Assembly: GCA_002377855.1 (NCBI GenBank)
Contig: DFQQ01000008.1
Coordinates: forward strand, 110,832-174,831
Origin: Acidovorax delafieldii
GTDB lineage: Bacteria > Pseudomonadota > Gammaproteobacteria > Burkholderiales > Burkholderiaceae_C
Direction: 5' to 3'
DNA: 64,000 bases
Shown here: positions 37,034 to 45,579 of the stretch, piece after piece
Position numbering within the stretch: position 1 is the stretch's first letter
How the letters are laid out: each line of letters begins with the position of its first letter
Program-made: the position numbers and the translations under genes
Notes under the pieces: model-generated
What the model was told of the DNA's origin: nothing
The model's input: the letters and a program-made list of their open reading frames with translations, nothing else
Databases searched by the model: none

Positions 37034-38557
37034 TCAGCCCAGTCCTGCGGCAGCCATGTACTGTTCGCGCCACTCCTCAAATGGCAGGGTGTCGGCGGCT
37101 TCAATGGCTTTTTGTGCAGCGATGGACTCTTCACTCATCGCCAGGTAACGGGCTTGCTGCTCAGCACTCCAGGGCAAGGCCAGCAATGCGTCGCGGGCCA
37201 GTTCCGACTGGCGGAAGGCAAAGCCTTCAAAGCTGTTGGCGTGGTGGTGTGCCATCGTGTCCAGAACGCGGGCAGACGGGGTGCGCTCGGGAGCCTGCAG
37301 AAGTGCCCGGGCCTCGCGCAGGGCGGCGCTGTAGTCTGACGTGGAATGCGTGGCGTCGAGTGCGCTGGCCAAAGGCTCACAGGCTGCCAGCACCTCATCG
37401 CCCCAGGTGGTCAGTGCCACATCACGGCCATTGCGCTGCAGTTGCAGGCCGGGCTCTCGGCCCCGCTCTGCCGTGAGGTGCTGGTTGCGCTGCAGCTCGG
37501 CAATTTCGGTCGGGGTGTCGGGGGGGCTGTCTGACAAGAGGCAATGCAGCAGGAACACATCGAGAAGGCGCATGGTGGGCGCGGTGATGCCCACGGGTAC
37601 GAACGGATCCAGGTCCATCAGGCGTACCTCGACATATTCCACCCCGCGCTCACGCAACGCATGCAGCGGGCGCTCGCCCGTGCGCACGGTACGTTTGGGG
37701 CGGATGGTGCCGTAGAACTCGTTTTCAATCTGCAGGAGACTGGTACCCAGTTGGTTGTAGTCGCCGCCCGGGTTGCGGACGCCCACCTTTTCGTAGGCCG
37801 GGTAGGGTTTGGTCAACGCCTCGTGCAGAGAATTGGCGTAGCCCTGCAAACCGTTGTAACTCACGGCCAGTGTGGCCTGGGCATCACTCTGGTAGCCCAA
37901 ACGCCCCATGCGCAGCGACGTGGCGTGCGGCAGGTACAGGGCGGTGTCGCTGAGCTGCTGCAAGCGGTGCTCGCGGCCCTGCACGAAGCACGGGCACAGC
38001 GCTGGCGAAGCACCGAACAGGTACAGCAGCACGAAGGCGTGGCGGCGGAAATTGCGGATGAGAGAAAAATACTGTTCGCTGGTCACGCCGGGCAAAGACC
38101 AGTTGTAGTGAATGCCCGAAATGGTCTGCATGCGGCGGCCGTAACGGTGGCCCAGCCCCATGCGGTACACGCTTTTGGCGCGCCCTACGTTGGAGCCGCC
38201 GTAGCGCGCCAGCGGAATCGTCTCATCGGTGGGCAAACCGCAAGGCATGCTGGATGCCCACAGCAGCTCATTGCCACTGCCTTGCAGGGTGTGGTGCACA
38301 AATTGGTGCACTTCGGTCAACTCAGCCAGGCACTGCTGCGCACCCAGGTGCGCGCCGGTGATCAGTTCCAGCTGTGATTCGCTGTAGTCGGTGGTGATGA
38401 AGGGGTGCGTCAGCGCAGAGCCCAAGGCCCGTGGATGGGGCGTGAGTGCCAGCCCGCCTGTGGGCAGAACGCGCAGCCCTTCTTTTTCCACGCCACGGCG
38501 AATGCCGCGCAAGGAATCTGGGGAAATCGCACTCAGTCTGTCCTGCAAGTTGCTCAT
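37034..38557 (-). CDS. gshA: Glutamate--cysteine ligase (proteobacterial type)
   Basis: First enzyme of glutathione synthesis. 507 residues from ATG 38557 (MSNLQDRLSAIS); an in-frame ATG at 38575 is possible. Family blocks are GIRRGVEKEGLRVLPTGG, TTDYSESQLELITGAH, SGIHYNWSLP, LMDLDPFVPVGI and, near the C-terminus, MAHHHANSFEGFAF. Length and blocks fit the E. coli-type GshA (about 518 residues), without the GshB fusion seen in some bacteria. Monocistronic as far as can be seen. Confidence 0.96.
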   Translation of the reverse strand: MSNLQDRLSAISPDSLRGIRRGVEKEGLRVLPTGGLALTPHPRALGSALTHPFITTDYSESQLELITGAHLGAQQCLAELTEVHQFVHHTLQGSGNELLWASSMPCGLPTDETIPLARYGGSNVGRAKSVYRMGLGHRYGRRMQTISGIHYNWSLPGVTSEQYFSLIRNFRRHAFVLLYLFGASPALCPCFVQGREHRLQQLSDTALYLPHATSLRMGRLGYQSDAQATLAVSYNGLQGYANSLHEALTKPYPAYEKVGVRNPGGDYNQLGTSLLQIENEFYGTIRPKRTVRTGERPLHALRERGVEYVEVRLMDLDPFVPVGITAPTMRLLDVFLLHCLLSDSPPDTPTEIAELQRNQHLTAERGREPGLQLQRNGRDVALTTWGDEVLAACEPLASALDATHSTSDYSAALREARALLQAPERTPSARVLDTMAHHHANSFEGFAFRQSELARDALLALPWSAEQQARYLAMSEESIAAQKAIEAADTLPFEEWREQYMAAAGLG

Positions 38558-38766
38558 ATCGTTATACCGGTCCATCTTCTCGTTGGCCCGGAACTTAGCA
38601 CGGAGCGGGCCCTCCTGCCCAGGCAGGGCGCAAGTCCTTGCGGTCACACGGCCGAAACAGCGCCGGCGCGCAGACAGGCCGGGGCTGTGCTTCGACCTGG
38701 CCGTGGCGGTCGTGGCAGCCGTGGGCCGGGGAGCGCCCCACGCACTGCACGGATACACCGCGGCGC

Positions 38767-39675
38767 TCAGCGGCCCGCCAGCGCCTTGCCCACTTCGTTC
38801 GTTCCTTGCGCGGATCCGTTCTGGGGCACCTGCTCGCCGGTGCGATCCACCACTTGCGCCAGACGCGCCGCCAGTTGTTCCGGAATGTCGCTACCCACTC
38901 CCAAGTGGACTCCCTGGGTCAGGGTGATGTGGGCGGCTTCGAACGTGCCGGCACCCGCACACAAAACAGTGCGCGTGGGAGCGGACTCGTGCGCCAGGAC
39001 CAGCATGGCAGGCACCACCGCTTCGGGCTTGAGGGCGTCGAGCACTTCCTGGGGCATGAGTCCCTCGGTCATGCGGGTGGCGGCCGTGGGGGCCAGGGCG
39101 TTTACGCGGATGTTGTGCTTGGCCCCTTCGATGGCCAGCGTCTGCATCAGGCCCACCTGCGCCAGCTTGGCAGCGCCATAGTTGCTCTGGCCGAAGTTGC
39201 CGTACAACCCTGTCGAGGATGTCGTCATGACGATGCGCCCGTATTGCTGGGCCACCATGTGCGGCCACACCGCCTTGCAGCAATAGGCCGCACCCATCAG
39301 GTGCACATCCACCACCAGGCGGAAGTCGTCCATGTCCATCTTGGCGAAGGACTTGTCGCGCAGGATGCCTGCGTTGTTCACCAGCACATCTACGCGCCCC
39401 CAGGCGTCCACAGCCTGCTGAACCATCGCTTGCACGGCTGCGAAGTCCGTGACAGAGGCACCATTGGCCAGCGCCTGGCCGCCTGCAGCGCGAATCTCGT
39501 CCACCACCTGTTGCGCCGCCCCGATGGTGGCGCCACTGCCGTCCACGGCGCCACCCAGATCATTGACCAGCACTTTGGCGCCGCGCGCCGCCAGAGCCAG
39601 CGCATGCTGCCGCCCCAGGCCGCCACCCGCTCCGGTAACGATGGCTACGCGGCCTTTGAAATCGATCTCTGCCAT
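38767..39675 (-). CDS. SDR-family dehydrogenase, MFE-2-type 3-hydroxyacyl-CoA-like
   Basis: 302 residues from ATG 39675, preceded by AGGAG; an upstream ATG at 39696 was not used. Rossmann motif VTGAGGGLGR (about 13-22), NNAG at about 100 and the catalytic YxxxK in QSNYGAAKLA. The N-terminal segment DFKGRVAIVTGAGGGLGRQH and LVNDLGGAVDGSG closely resembles the hydroxyacyl-CoA dehydrogenase domain of multifunctional beta-oxidation enzymes. A C-terminal extension of about 50 residues is present. Substrate is probably an acyl-CoA or steroid-like compound; this is inference. Confidence 0.87.
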   Translation of the reverse strand: MAEIDFKGRVAIVTGAGGGLGRQHALALAARGAKVLVNDLGGAVDGSGATIGAAQQVVDEIRAAGGQALANGASVTDFAAVQAMVQQAVDAWGRVDVLVNNAGILRDKSFAKMDMDDFRLVVDVHLMGAAYCCKAVWPHMVAQQYGRIVMTTSSTGLYGNFGQSNYGAAKLAQVGLMQTLAIEGAKHNIRVNALAPTAATRMTEGLMPQEVLDALKPEAVVPAMLVLAHESAPTRTVLCAGAGTFEAAHITLTQGVHLGVGSDIPEQLAARLAQVVDRTGEQVPQNGSAQGTNEVGKALAGR

Positions 39676-39814
39676 GTTGTTTGTACTCCTGTTCATGTTC
39701 GATGGGGCCCGCAGCCATGTGCATAGGGCGCACCGCGCGCCACTCTACGCCACCCAACGGGGCCGGTCGGTAGCATGGGGGACAAGTCCGCCAAGCCTCT
39801 TCACGAGTGTTCAG
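39676..39814. other. Start of a 658-nt gene-free stretch
   Basis: From the SDR start (39675) to the methyltransferase start (40334) no gene is recognisable. The gap holds three diverged direct repeats with DnaA-box-like nonamers (39815-40180), a small GCCC/GGGC hairpin near 40197-40212 and a dispersed repeat at 40243. Confidence 0.5.
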
Positions 39815-39900
39815 GGTTATCCCTCGCTGCACTGGACAATCGTGTGGATAACCATGGAAAAGCCCTGTATGAGGGCGGCAAGTGCTTGATTTGAATAAGC
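39815..39900 (+). repeat. DnaA-box-containing direct repeat, unit A
   Basis: Begins TTATCCCTCGC..GGACAA and contains TGTGGATAA at 39843-39851, the reverse complement of the DnaA box TTATCCACA. Continues CCATGGAAAAGCCCTGTATG and ends AAGTGCTTGATTTGAATAAG. Confidence 0.7.
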
Positions 39901-39948
39901 ACCTGACGAGTTGCATGTTTTTTGAGCACACTTCAAAAAAAGTTACCC

Positions 39949-40030
39949 ACTTATCCCTCGCCGCTTTGGACAAAGCTGTGCATAAGTTTGAATAAGCCAT
40001 GTATTGATAGGCTAAGTGATTGATTCATCA
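39949..40030 (+). repeat. DnaA-box-containing direct repeat, unit B
   Basis: Begins TTATCCCTCGCCGCTTTGGA, carries the one-mismatch nonamer TGTGCATAA at 39977-39985, then GCCATGTATTGATAGGCTAA and GTGATTGATT. Same order of blocks as unit A. Confidence 0.7.
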
Positions 40031-40100
40031 ACAAAAAGCTTACGTTGATTAAATCGCAGGCACTCGTCAACGGGGGCATCCAGATCGTGTTTTGCACCGA

Positions 40101-40180
40101 GTTTTCCCATCAGCAAGTGAACAATCATGTGGATAACCCGGGACAACCCATGTATGGGCACCGTAAGTGATTGATTTCAA
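40101..40180 (+). repeat. DnaA-box-containing direct repeat, unit C
   Basis: Begins GTTTTCCCATC, carries TGTGGATAA at 40128-40136, then CCCGGGACAACCCATGTATG and GTAAGTGATTGATTTC. Same order of blocks as units A and B. Confidence 0.7.
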
Positions 40181-40242
40181 AAGAGCATCCTCGCAATGCC
40201 CGTTTTTTGGGCAACTTCATGGCTCCGCCATCGACTCGTAAA

Positions 40243-40285
40243 GCTACACTATTAATAGCACCCTGCGCTTTATCCATGAGCGTTT
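40243..40285 (+). repeat. Dispersed ATAGCTGC-type intergenic repeat, copy 9 (diverged)
   Basis: GCTACACTATTAATAGCACC then CTGCGCTTTATCCATGAGCG. The AT block and CTGCGCTT are retained. Confidence 0.65.
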
Positions 40286-40333
40286 GCGCACTTTTTACCA
40301 ACATTGGGGGTATCCCCGCCCACCCACGGCCAA

Positions 40334-40993
40334 ATGAGCATGTCTGCAGACCCCACCACCCCCGCCGCACCCCCTCCCCACTTGGCCTACAGCCCGGCGG
40401 CCGAACGTAACCAAGTTCCCATCCTGCAGGTGTTGAGCCATGTACTGGCAGCCTCGGGCAGCGCACTGGAAATTGCCAGCGGCACCGGCCAGCACACGGC
40501 CTGCTTCGCAGCCGCATTTCCCGGCTGGCGCTGGCAACCGACCGATTGGCAGGACACGCTGTTTTCCTCCATCGTTGGCTGGAGCGAGCATGTGGGCGCC
40601 AGACACGTGCTGCCGCCGCTGCGCCTGGACGTCACCCAAGAGCAGTGGCCCGCGGACGGGCCCGTGTTTGCAGCGCCCTTTGACCTGATCTACTGCGCCA
40701 ACATGCTGCACATTGCCCCGTGGGAATGCTGCGCGGGACTGATGCGCGGGGCGGCGCGCCACCTCCAGCCCGACGGCATACTGGTGACTTACGGCCCTTA
40801 CCTGGAGGCCGACGTGCCCACCGCCGAAAGCAACCTTGCATTCGACGCCGCTCTGCGTGCACAGGACAGCCGCTGGGGCATTCGGGCCCTGGGCGATGTG
40901 CAGGAACAAGCGCGTCGGGCAGGCTTGCAGCTCGCGCAGCGCCATGCGTTGCCCGCCAACAACCTGTTGCTGGTGTGGCAACGCATGCCGTGA
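40334..40993 (+). CDS. DUF938 class I SAM-dependent methyltransferase
   Basis: 219 residues from ATG 40334; ATG 40340 is an alternative and neither has a clear ribosome site. The block YSPAAERNQVPILQVLSHVL is the DUF938 signature, followed by SAM-binding motif I ALEIASGTGQHTACFAAAFP and motif II YCANMLHIAPWECC. Family members are cytoplasmic methyltransferase-fold proteins with unidentified substrates. The gene follows the DnaA-box repeat array and the dispersed repeat copy 9. Confidence 0.87.
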   Translation: MSMSADPTTPAAPPPHLAYSPAAERNQVPILQVLSHVLAASGSALEIASGTGQHTACFAAAFPGWRWQPTDWQDTLFSSIVGWSEHVGARHVLPPLRLDVTQEQWPADGPVFAAPFDLIYCANMLHIAPWECCAGLMRGAARHLQPDGILVTYGPYLEADVPTAESNLAFDAALRAQDSRWGIRALGDVQEQARRAGLQLAQRHALPANNLLLVWQRMP

Positions 40994-41100
40994 TGACTGT
41001 TGCCGCCGTGCCGGTGAACCGGGCGGTGGGCTTATTGACAAGGGACAAGCGCCGTTGATTACACTGCGCACCCGCTTTCCCCTTTGCCAACGCATTCCGC

Positions 41101-41391
41101 ATGACCCAAGCCGCTCCATTCTTCATTGCCCACATCCAGCCCAACGGCATGCAATGCGACGCGTGGCCTGAGCAGCCCTTGCTGCAATCCATGGAGCAAG
41201 GCGGTATCGACTGGCCTAGCTCGTGCCGCAACGGCACCTGCCGCACGTGCCTGGGCCACCTCGTACAGGGGCGTGTGCGTTACGACATCGAGTGGCCTGG
41301 CCTGTCGGCAGAGGAGAAAGCGGAAGGCTGCGTTTTGCCTTGCGTGGCGTACCCAGAGTCCGATGTGATCATTGAAGGTTCCGCGATCTGA
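41101..41391 (+). CDS. [2Fe-2S] ferredoxin
   Basis: 96 residues with the plant-type cysteine motif CRNGTCRTC (C-x4-C-x2-C) and the fourth ligand in GCVLPCVAYP. Beta-grasp ferredoxin that carries single electrons to an unknown partner; no oxygenase or reductase gene is adjacent. The upstream gap of 107 nt contains no gene. N-terminal part is Pro/Gln-rich but conserved in register with the fold. Confidence 0.9.
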   Translation: MTQAAPFFIAHIQPNGMQCDAWPEQPLLQSMEQGGIDWPSSCRNGTCRTCLGHLVQGRVRYDIEWPGLSAEEKAEGCVLPCVAYPESDVIIEGSAI

Positions 41392-41660
41392 CCAGTGGGC
41401 CGACCGGGCTCCTGTTCCCAATTCAATGCGCCGCTGTGCTTGCCTTTGTGCGGGCTATTGATGCAGGGCACGATCATCGGGCTGTGGCTGAACTAAAATG
41501 CCGAGCTTCGCGGGAGGCTGCACGCTAGGCTTCCCCCCGTACGGCAGCGCCGTATCGCACGTTCTTTGGTTGGTTGACGGGGTGCTCACACCCGGGCCAT
41601 GAGGGGCATGTGATTCAGCAATGCACAACCCTGCTGCGGCCCTAACGAAAGCCCTCTCCC
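41392..41660 (+). other. Long leader before ribBX, no FMN riboswitch recognised
   Basis: 269 nt with a TACGGC / GCCGTA hairpin near 41540-41557 and several GC-rich palindromes. I compared it with the RFN element consensus and found no match, so regulation by FMN cannot be claimed. The hairpin may stabilise or terminate the message. Confidence 0.35.
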
Positions 41661-42782
41661 ATGAACACCCCCCTGACCCCTGTGCCCATCTCGCCGGTGG
41701 AAGACATCGTGGCCGACATGCGCGCCGGGCGCATTGTCATCCTGGTGGACGAAGAAGACCGTGAAAACGAAGGCGACCTGGTACTCGCTGCCGACCACGT
41801 CACCCCTGAAGCGATCAACTTCATGGCCCGCTTCGGCCGCGGCCTAATCTGCCTGACGCTCACCCGCGAGCGTTGCGAGTTCCTCAAACTCCCCCCCATG
41901 GCGGCACGCAACGGCACCGTGTACAGCACCGCCTTCACCGTTTCCATCGAAGCCGCCGAAGGCGTGACCACCGGCATCTCTGCCGCCGACCGTGCCCGCA
42001 CCGTGCAAGTGGCGGTAGATCGCAAGAGCCAGCCTTCGGACCTGGTGCAGCCGGGCCACATCTTCCCGCTGCAAGCGGTCGATGGCGGCGTACTGATGCG
42101 CGCCGGGCACACCGAAGCGGGCTGCGACCTGGCCGCCATGGCCGGCTGCAGCCCCGCATCGGTGATCTGCGAGATCATGAAGGACGACGGCACCATGGCC
42201 CGCCTGCCCGACCTGCAGCTGTTTGCCGCCGAGCACGGTCTCAAGATCGGCACCATTGCCGACCTCATCCAATACCGCAGCCGCAACGAGTCGCTGGTCG
42301 AAAAAGTGGGCAGCCGCGCGCTGACCACGGCCTATGGCACCTTCACCGCCCATGCCTTCCGCGACAAACCCAGCCAGGCCGTGCACCTGGCCCTGGTCAA
42401 GGGTGAGTGGAATGCCGACGAGGTGGTGCCCGTGCGCGTGCACGAGCCCCTGTCGGTGTTTGACGCGCTGGAAGTCAACCGCTCCATGCACTCTTGGGGT
42501 CTGGACACCAGCTTGCAATACCTGGCCACACAGGGCAAGGGCGTGGCCGTGCTGCTGAACTGCGGAGAGACTGCGCAGCAGTTGCTGGCCCAGTTTGACG
42601 GCACGGCACGCGCATCCCAAGCGCCCGAACGCGGCCGCATGGACCTGCGCACATATGGCGTGGGCGCACAAATCCTGCGCGACTGCGGCGTACACAAGAT
42701 GGCACTCATGGGCCAGCCCCGCCGCATGCCCAGCATGGCCGGTTACGGCCTCGAGATCACCGGCTTCATCCCCAAGGAATAA
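41661..42782 (+). CDS. ribB: 3,4-dihydroxy-2-butanone-4-phosphate synthase with degenerate GTP cyclohydrolase II domain (RibBX type)
   Basis: 373 residues. N-terminal RibB domain (about 10-215) carries the catalytic EEDRENEGDL and AGHTEAGCDLAAMAG. The C-terminal GCHII-like domain (about 225-370) has lost the zinc cysteines: the region that normally reads C-x10-C-x-C is VHEPLSVFDALEVNRSMHSW. Such RibBX proteins are known in proteobacteria; they make the four-carbon riboflavin precursor but should not hydrolyse GTP. A true ribA must therefore lie elsewhere. It is followed by ribH 2 nt later. Confidence 0.93.
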   Translation: MNTPLTPVPISPVEDIVADMRAGRIVILVDEEDRENEGDLVLAADHVTPEAINFMARFGRGLICLTLTRERCEFLKLPPMAARNGTVYSTAFTVSIEAAEGVTTGISAADRARTVQVAVDRKSQPSDLVQPGHIFPLQAVDGGVLMRAGHTEAGCDLAAMAGCSPASVICEIMKDDGTMARLPDLQLFAAEHGLKIGTIADLIQYRSRNESLVEKVGSRALTTAYGTFTAHAFRDKPSQAVHLALVKGEWNADEVVPVRVHEPLSVFDALEVNRSMHSWGLDTSLQYLATQGKGVAVLLNCGETAQQLLAQFDGTARASQAPERGRMDLRTYGVGAQILRDCGVHKMALMGQPRRMPSMAGYGLEITGFIPKE

Positions 42783-42784
42783 AC

Positions 42785-43249
42785 ATGTTTGGCGCAGAAA
42801 AAGGAACAGCAGACAAGCTGGACGGCAAGAAGTTGCACATCGGCATCGTGCAGGCTCGCTTCAATGAAAGCATCACGAACACCTTGGCAGCCGCTTGCCT
42901 GGCGGAGTTGAAGGCACTGGGCGTGCAGGAAAAGAACATCACCCACGTGCAGGTGCCCGGCGCGCTGGAAGTGCCCGTGGCATTGCAGGCCATGGCCGAA
43001 AGCGACAACTTTGACGCCCTCATCGCGCTGGGCTGCATCATCCGCGGCGAGACCTACCACTTCGAGTTGGTGGCTAACGAATCAGGCGCAGGCGTCACGC
43101 GTGTCTCCCTGGAAAACCAGATCCCGATCGCCAACGCGATCATCACCACCGAAAACATGGAGCAAGCCATTGCCCGCCAAAGCGACAAGGGCACTGATGC
43201 GGCCCGCGTGGCGGTGGAGATGGCCAACCTGCTGGACGAACTGTCATGA
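42785..43249 (+). CDS. ribH: 6,7-dimethyl-8-ribityllumazine synthase
   Basis: Joins the four-carbon RibB product with the pyrimidine precursor to form lumazine. 154 residues. Conserved blocks: HIGIVQARFNESITNTLAAA, VQVPGALEVPVALQAMA and IRGETYHFELVANESGAGV with the catalytic histidine. Starts 2 nt after ribBX and its last codons overlap the nusB start by 4 nt (ATGA), so the genes are cotranscribed and coupled. Confidence 0.96.
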   Translation: MFGAEKGTADKLDGKKLHIGIVQARFNESITNTLAAACLAELKALGVQEKNITHVQVPGALEVPVALQAMAESDNFDALIALGCIIRGETYHFELVANESGAGVTRVSLENQIPIANAIITTENMEQAIARQSDKGTDAARVAVEMANLLDELS

Positions 43250-43812
43250 CCGAAACCACCCCACCGTCCAAAGCCCGCCCACCCAAGCAGACCCGTACCG
43301 GCCTCAAGGCCAACGGCACGCGCAAGGCGGCATCCAAGTCCAACCGCAGCCGGGCGCGTGAATTTGCCCTGCAGGCGCTGTACCAGCACATTGTTGGACG
43401 CAACGATGCCGCTGCGATCGATTCCTTCACCCGCGATCTGGCAGGCTTTCACAAGGCCGACGCAGCGCACTACAACGCCGTGCTCCACGGCTGCATCACC
43501 ACCTCGGACGACCTGGATGCGCTGATCACTCCGCTGCTGGACCGCAAACTGGGCGAAATCTCGCCCATCGAGCGCGCTTCGATGTGGATTGGCGTGTACG
43601 AATTTCAACACTGCATGGATGTGCCATGGCGCGTGGTGCTCAATGAGTGCATTGAACTGGCCAAGGAATTTGGCGGCACCGATGGGCACAAGTACGTGAA
43701 CGCGGTGCTCAATGGGTTGGCACCCCGCCTGCGTGCGGCCGAAGTGGCTGCAGACAAGGTCTCAGGCAAGTCTGGCACCGACGGCACCTCGCCCGACGCA
43801 CAGCAGGGCTGA
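43246..43812 (+). CDS. nusB: Transcription antitermination factor NusB
   Basis: RNA-binding factor of the rRNA antitermination complex. 188 residues. The helical core SRAREFALQALYQHI, ERASMWIGVYEF and VVLNECIELAKEFGGTDGHK YVNAVLNG is typical. A basic N-terminal extension (TRTGLKANGTRKAASKSNRS) and a loose C-terminus add about 40 residues over E. coli NusB. It overlaps ribH by 4 nt, the usual ribH-nusB arrangement. Confidence 0.95.
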   Translation: MTETTPPSKARPPKQTRTGLKANGTRKAASKSNRSRAREFALQALYQHIVGRNDAAAIDSFTRDLAGFHKADAAHYNAVLHGCITTSDDLDALITPLLDRKLGEISPIERASMWIGVYEFQHCMDVPWRVVLNECIELAKEFGGTDGHKYVNAVLNGLAPRLRAAEVAADKVSGKSGTDGTSPDAQQG

Positions 43813-43959
43813 GCCCTTCCCACTCTTGGGAAGTTCCCTGGCCCCAGCCCACTGTTCGGGGCGGAGCCTGCCAGACAGACAGACTGCCCAACCTCAGCCC
43901 GCGCCCTTTTCCTCGTTTGAGCCACGCCCGCGGCAGCGCGGGCCTCAGGATTCGTCAGC

Positions 43960-45144
43960 ATGAAGTTCTCCAGCCGCGCCGAGCGCATTGAACCGTTTTA
44001 TGTCATGGAGGTAGCCAAGGCTGCCCAGGCCTTGGCGCGCGAAGTGGCGGGCAGTCGCGAACCCATGATCTTTTTGAACATTGGTGAGCCGGATTTCACG
44101 GCACCGCCGCTGGTACAAGAAGCCGCAGCCAAGGCTGTTCGCGACGGGGCTACGCAATACACCAACGCCTTGGGTCTGGACGCTTTGCGTGAGCGCATCA
44201 GCGGTTGGTACCAAAGCCGCTTCGGCGTGCAGGTACCGGCGCGCCGCATCGTGGTCACGGCCGGGGCATCGGCGGCTCTGCATCTGGCATGCCTGGCGCT
44301 CATCGAGCGCGGTGATGAGATCCTGATGCCCGACCCCAGCTACCCCTGCAACCGCCACTTTGTGAGCGCTGCCGAGGGTACCGCCGTGCTGCTGCCCACC
44401 ACGGCGGCAGAACGCTACCAGCTCAGCGCCGACAAGGTGCGTGCCGCATGGGGCGAGAAGACCCGTGGCGTGCTGCTGGCGTCACCGTCCAACCCGACCG
44501 GTACCTCCATCGCGCCCGACGAATTGCGCCGCATCCATGAGGTGGTGCGTGCGCACGGCGGCATCACCATGATCGACGAGATCTACCTGGGCTTGTCGTA
44601 CGAGGAAGAGTTTGGCCACACTGCGCTGGCCATCGATGACGACATCATCAGCATCAACAGTTTCAGCAAGTACTTCAACATGACCGGCTGGCGCCTGGGC
44701 TGGATGGTGGTTCCCGAAGTCATGGTGCCTGTGGTGGAACGGATGGCGCAGAACCTCTTCATCTGCGCCAGCACCGTGTCTCAATTGGCGGCACTGGCCT
44801 GCTTCGAGACCGAGAGCATTGCCGAATACGAGCGCCGTCGCGCAGAGTTCAAGGCACGGCGCGACTACTTCATACCCGCGCTGCAATCGCTCGGGCTGCA
44901 GGTGCCGGTGATGCCCGACGGGGCCTTTTATGCATGGGCCGACTGTACCGAGGCTGCGCAACGCCTGGGCGTGCAGGGCAGCTGGGACTTTGCCTTTGAC
45001 GTGATGCGCCGCGCCCATGTGGCCGTCACGCCGGGCCGCGACTTCGGCAGCTTCGAACCGGAGCGGTTCGTGCGCTTTTCCACAGCCAATTCGATGGAGC
45101 AACTGCAGGAGTCGGTATCGCGCCTGCGCAAGCTGCTGGCCTGA
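43960..45144 (+). CDS. PLP-dependent aminotransferase class I
   Basis: 394 residues, fold type I. FLNIGEPDFTAPPLVQEAA, SPSNPTGTSI, and the PLP lysine K236 in NSFSKYFNMTGWRLGWMVVP are the family signatures; the C-terminal arginine region is FVRFSTANSMEQL. No signal peptide, cytoplasmic. Closest in pattern to alanine/aspartate-type aminotransferases, but the substrate is not certain. It follows nusB after a 147-nt gap and precedes ybgC by 18 nt, so it could belong to the tol transcript. Confidence 0.88.
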   Translation: MKFSSRAERIEPFYVMEVAKAAQALAREVAGSREPMIFLNIGEPDFTAPPLVQEAAAKAVRDGATQYTNALGLDALRERISGWYQSRFGVQVPARRIVVTAGASAALHLACLALIERGDEILMPDPSYPCNRHFVSAAEGTAVLLPTTAAERYQLSADKVRAAWGEKTRGVLLASPSNPTGTSIAPDELRRIHEVVRAHGGITMIDEIYLGLSYEEEFGHTALAIDDDIISINSFSKYFNMTGWRLGWMVVPEVMVPVVERMAQNLFICASTVSQLAALACFETESIAEYERRRAEFKARRDYFIPALQSLGLQVPVMPDGAFYAWADCTEAAQRLGVQGSWDFAFDVMRRAHVAVTPGRDFGSFEPERFVRFSTANSMEQLQESVSRLRKLLA

Positions 45145-45162
45145 TCACAGCGAAGTACCCAC

Positions 45163-45579
45163 ATGGCCTTCGAATTTCCGATCCGCGTGTATTGGGAGGA
45201 CACCGATGCCGGAGGCATCGTGTTCTACGCCAACTACCTGAAGTTTTTTGAGCGCGCACGCACCGAATGGCTGCGCTCGCTCGGCATAGGACAGCACAGG
45301 TTGCGGGAACAAACGGGCGGCATGTTTGTCGTAACGGATGCACAACTGCGCTACCTGCGGCCTGCCAAGCTCGACGATGAACTCATTGTTACCGCCAGCC
45401 TGCAAGACATGGGCCGCGCATCCCTGACAATACTGCAGCAAGCGCTCCTGAAACCAGAGCACATGACCGAAGCCACGCCCACGTTGCTGACCGAAGGCAC
45501 CATCCGCATCGGCTGGGTGGACGCCGCAACGATGCGCCCCGCCAGAATACCGAGCCCCCTCCTGGAACAACTTTCATGA
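45163..45579 (+). CDS. ybgC: Tol-Pal-associated acyl-CoA thioesterase
   Basis: 138 residues, hotdog fold. Catalytic region VYWEDTDAGGIVFYANYLKF (about 8-27) contains the Asp used by YbgC, followed by FFERARTEWLRSLG. YbgC hydrolyses short-chain acyl-CoAs and is regularly the first gene of tol-pal clusters. Its stop overlaps the tolQ start by 4 nt. Confidence 0.95.
   Translation: MAFEFPIRVYWEDTDAGGIVFYANYLKFFERARTEWLRSLGIGQHRLREQTGGMFVVTDAQLRYLRPAKLDDELIVTASLQDMGRASLTILQQALLKPEHMTEATPTLLTEGTIRIGWVDAATMRPARIPSPLLEQLS

Noticed and set aside
39676..40333. Chromosomal replication origin
   Set aside because: Only three DnaA-like boxes and no dnaA, dnaN, gidA or par genes nearby; the neighbours are an SDR and a methyltransferase. 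Kept only as a DnaA-binding locus candidate.
41392..41660. FMN riboswitch before the riboflavin genes
   Set aside because: The long leader invited it, but none of the conserved RFN segments could be aligned.
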